Assembly: GCA_029983595.1 (NCBI GenBank)
Contig: JASBZD010000082.1
Span: 1 to 5,417, forward strand
Source: Peptoniphilaceae bacterium
Lineage (GTDB): Bacteria > Bacillota > Clostridia > Tissierellales > Peptoniphilaceae
Reading direction: 5' to 3'
DNA: 5,417 bases
Below the pieces are notes generated by a model. The model was not told the origin of the DNA and made no database searches. It saw only the letters and a program-made list of their open reading frames with translations. The position numbers were made by a program, and so were the translations under genes. Numbering within the stretch: position 1 is the first letter of the stretch; each line of letters begins with the position of its first letter. This document shows, piece by piece, positions 4,934 to 5,417 of this stretch.

Positions 4934-5347
4934 ATGAAAAATAGCCAAGAAGAAATTTCACTACTTTTAAAAAATTTAAAAATAATTGCAATTCGTGGAC
5001 TTTCTGAAGATGTATTAGATAGTTTTTATTATGAATTAGAAAAAAGATATAATTTTAAGATTGTAGAAAATGAGAATATTATAAAATCTGAGAAAATTGC
5101 ATCAGATAAATTGAGTAAAGAGAAACTTATGGTAAATGATGATGTAATTGAAATTACAAAAGAGAAGTACGCAGATTTATTAGATAAAATTATAGAGGAA
5201 ATTTTAAATCTAGAAGCTTTAGATACAAAAAAAATACTAGTTATCATAGAAAAATACACTTCTTTAATACCTTTTGATTTAAAAAATCCAGATATTTCAT
5301 TTTATGACCATGTAAAAACTTCTCTATCTATTTATTCTAGTTTATAA
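4934..5347 (+). CDS. Cas10/Csm1-like fragment (linker region before the palm domains), otherwise unknown
   Basis: This is a 137-residue charged, mostly helical protein. Residues about 70-137 resemble the stretch of CRISPR type III Cas10/Csm1 between the HD domain and the first palm domain: a helix with KYADLLDKIIEEI, then IIEKYTSLIP (104-113) and PDISFYDHVKTSLSI (119-133), close to the family pattern KYTSxIP...PDISLYDHxKTTAAI. The HD nuclease motif normally found before this is absent, and the protein stops a few residues after the motif, so the palm and GGDD parts are missing. This looks like a remnant or internally deleted copy. The ATG at 4934 is preferred to 4922 because GAGGTG (4924-4929) is its ribosome binding site. 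TATAAT at 4892-4897 may be the -10 box. The family link comes from remembered motifs, not a search. Confidence 0.55.
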   Translation: MKNSQEEISLLLKNLKIIAIRGLSEDVLDSFYYELEKRYNFKIVENENIIKSEKIASDKLSKEKLMVNDDVIEITKEKYADLLDKIIEEILNLEALDTKKILVIIEKYTSLIPFDLKNPDISFYDHVKTSLSIYSSL

Positions 5348-5417
5348 AAATGATATAAATGAAATCTATTGATTCTTATGTGTAGTGTTAATAAAGAATA
5401 AATGTGTTAAGATTTTT

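Noticed and set aside
5029..5259. Minus-strand open frame of 76 codons
   Set aside because: It is antisense to the 137-residue gene; its serine and phenylalanine-rich composition is what the AT-rich, lysine-rich sense strand produces.

Overview
The window is a low-GC, AGA-rich bacterial stretch. It carries strong AGGAGG-type ribosome binding sites, two rubredoxins, a formate/nitrite-type channel and an RsbW/SpoIIAB-like ATPase. Together these suggest an anaerobic Gram-positive bacterium (Clostridia/Tissierellia-like, perhaps Peptoniphilaceae or a neighbour). The assignment to a group is inference; no rRNA or marker gene is present.

Layout. (1) 1-1907, plus strand: the C-terminal end of an AMMECR1-domain protein overlaps a radical SAM enzyme by 8 bases (AmmeMemoRadiSam system). 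A 248-residue formate/nitrite transporter family channel follows 50 bases later. (2) 1915-1951: a terminator shared by converging genes. (3) 1963-2351, minus strand: two rubredoxins in tandem that share a 44-base identical block over their start regions, pointing to a duplication. Both are too short to be found by length-based ORF calling. (4) 2367-3359: about 990 bases of very AT-rich DNA without a conventional gene. It holds repeated palindromes of the form GTTAA-N5-TTAAC, two plausible sigma-A promoters, a likely 27-codon small ORF with a near-perfect Shine-Dalgarno and a TTG start, a run of four small hairpins, and short AT repeats. (5) 3360-4163: a secreted transglutaminase-like cysteine protein with its own terminator. 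(6) 4221-4307: three more copies of the palindrome. (7) 4422-4817: a stand-alone RsbW/SpoIIAB-like GHKL ATPase with arginine codon use unlike its neighbours, followed by a terminator. (8) 4934-5347: a 137-residue protein whose C-terminal half resembles the linker and PDISLYDHxKT motif of the CRISPR type III protein Cas10/Csm1. It has no preceding HD domain and no following palm domains. The last 70 bases show no clear feature.

How they fit together: the AMMECR1 and radical SAM genes are translationally coupled and act as a pair in an uncharacterised pathway. The channel may be cotranscribed with them. The rubredoxins are small iron electron carriers typical of anaerobic redox and oxygen-stress chemistry. 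The repeated palindromes surround the secreted transglutaminase gene and also lie upstream of the ATPase gene and the rubredoxins, so one unknown DNA-binding protein might control several of these transcripts. The two points most worth following are that palindrome family and the Cas10-like fragment at the right edge.
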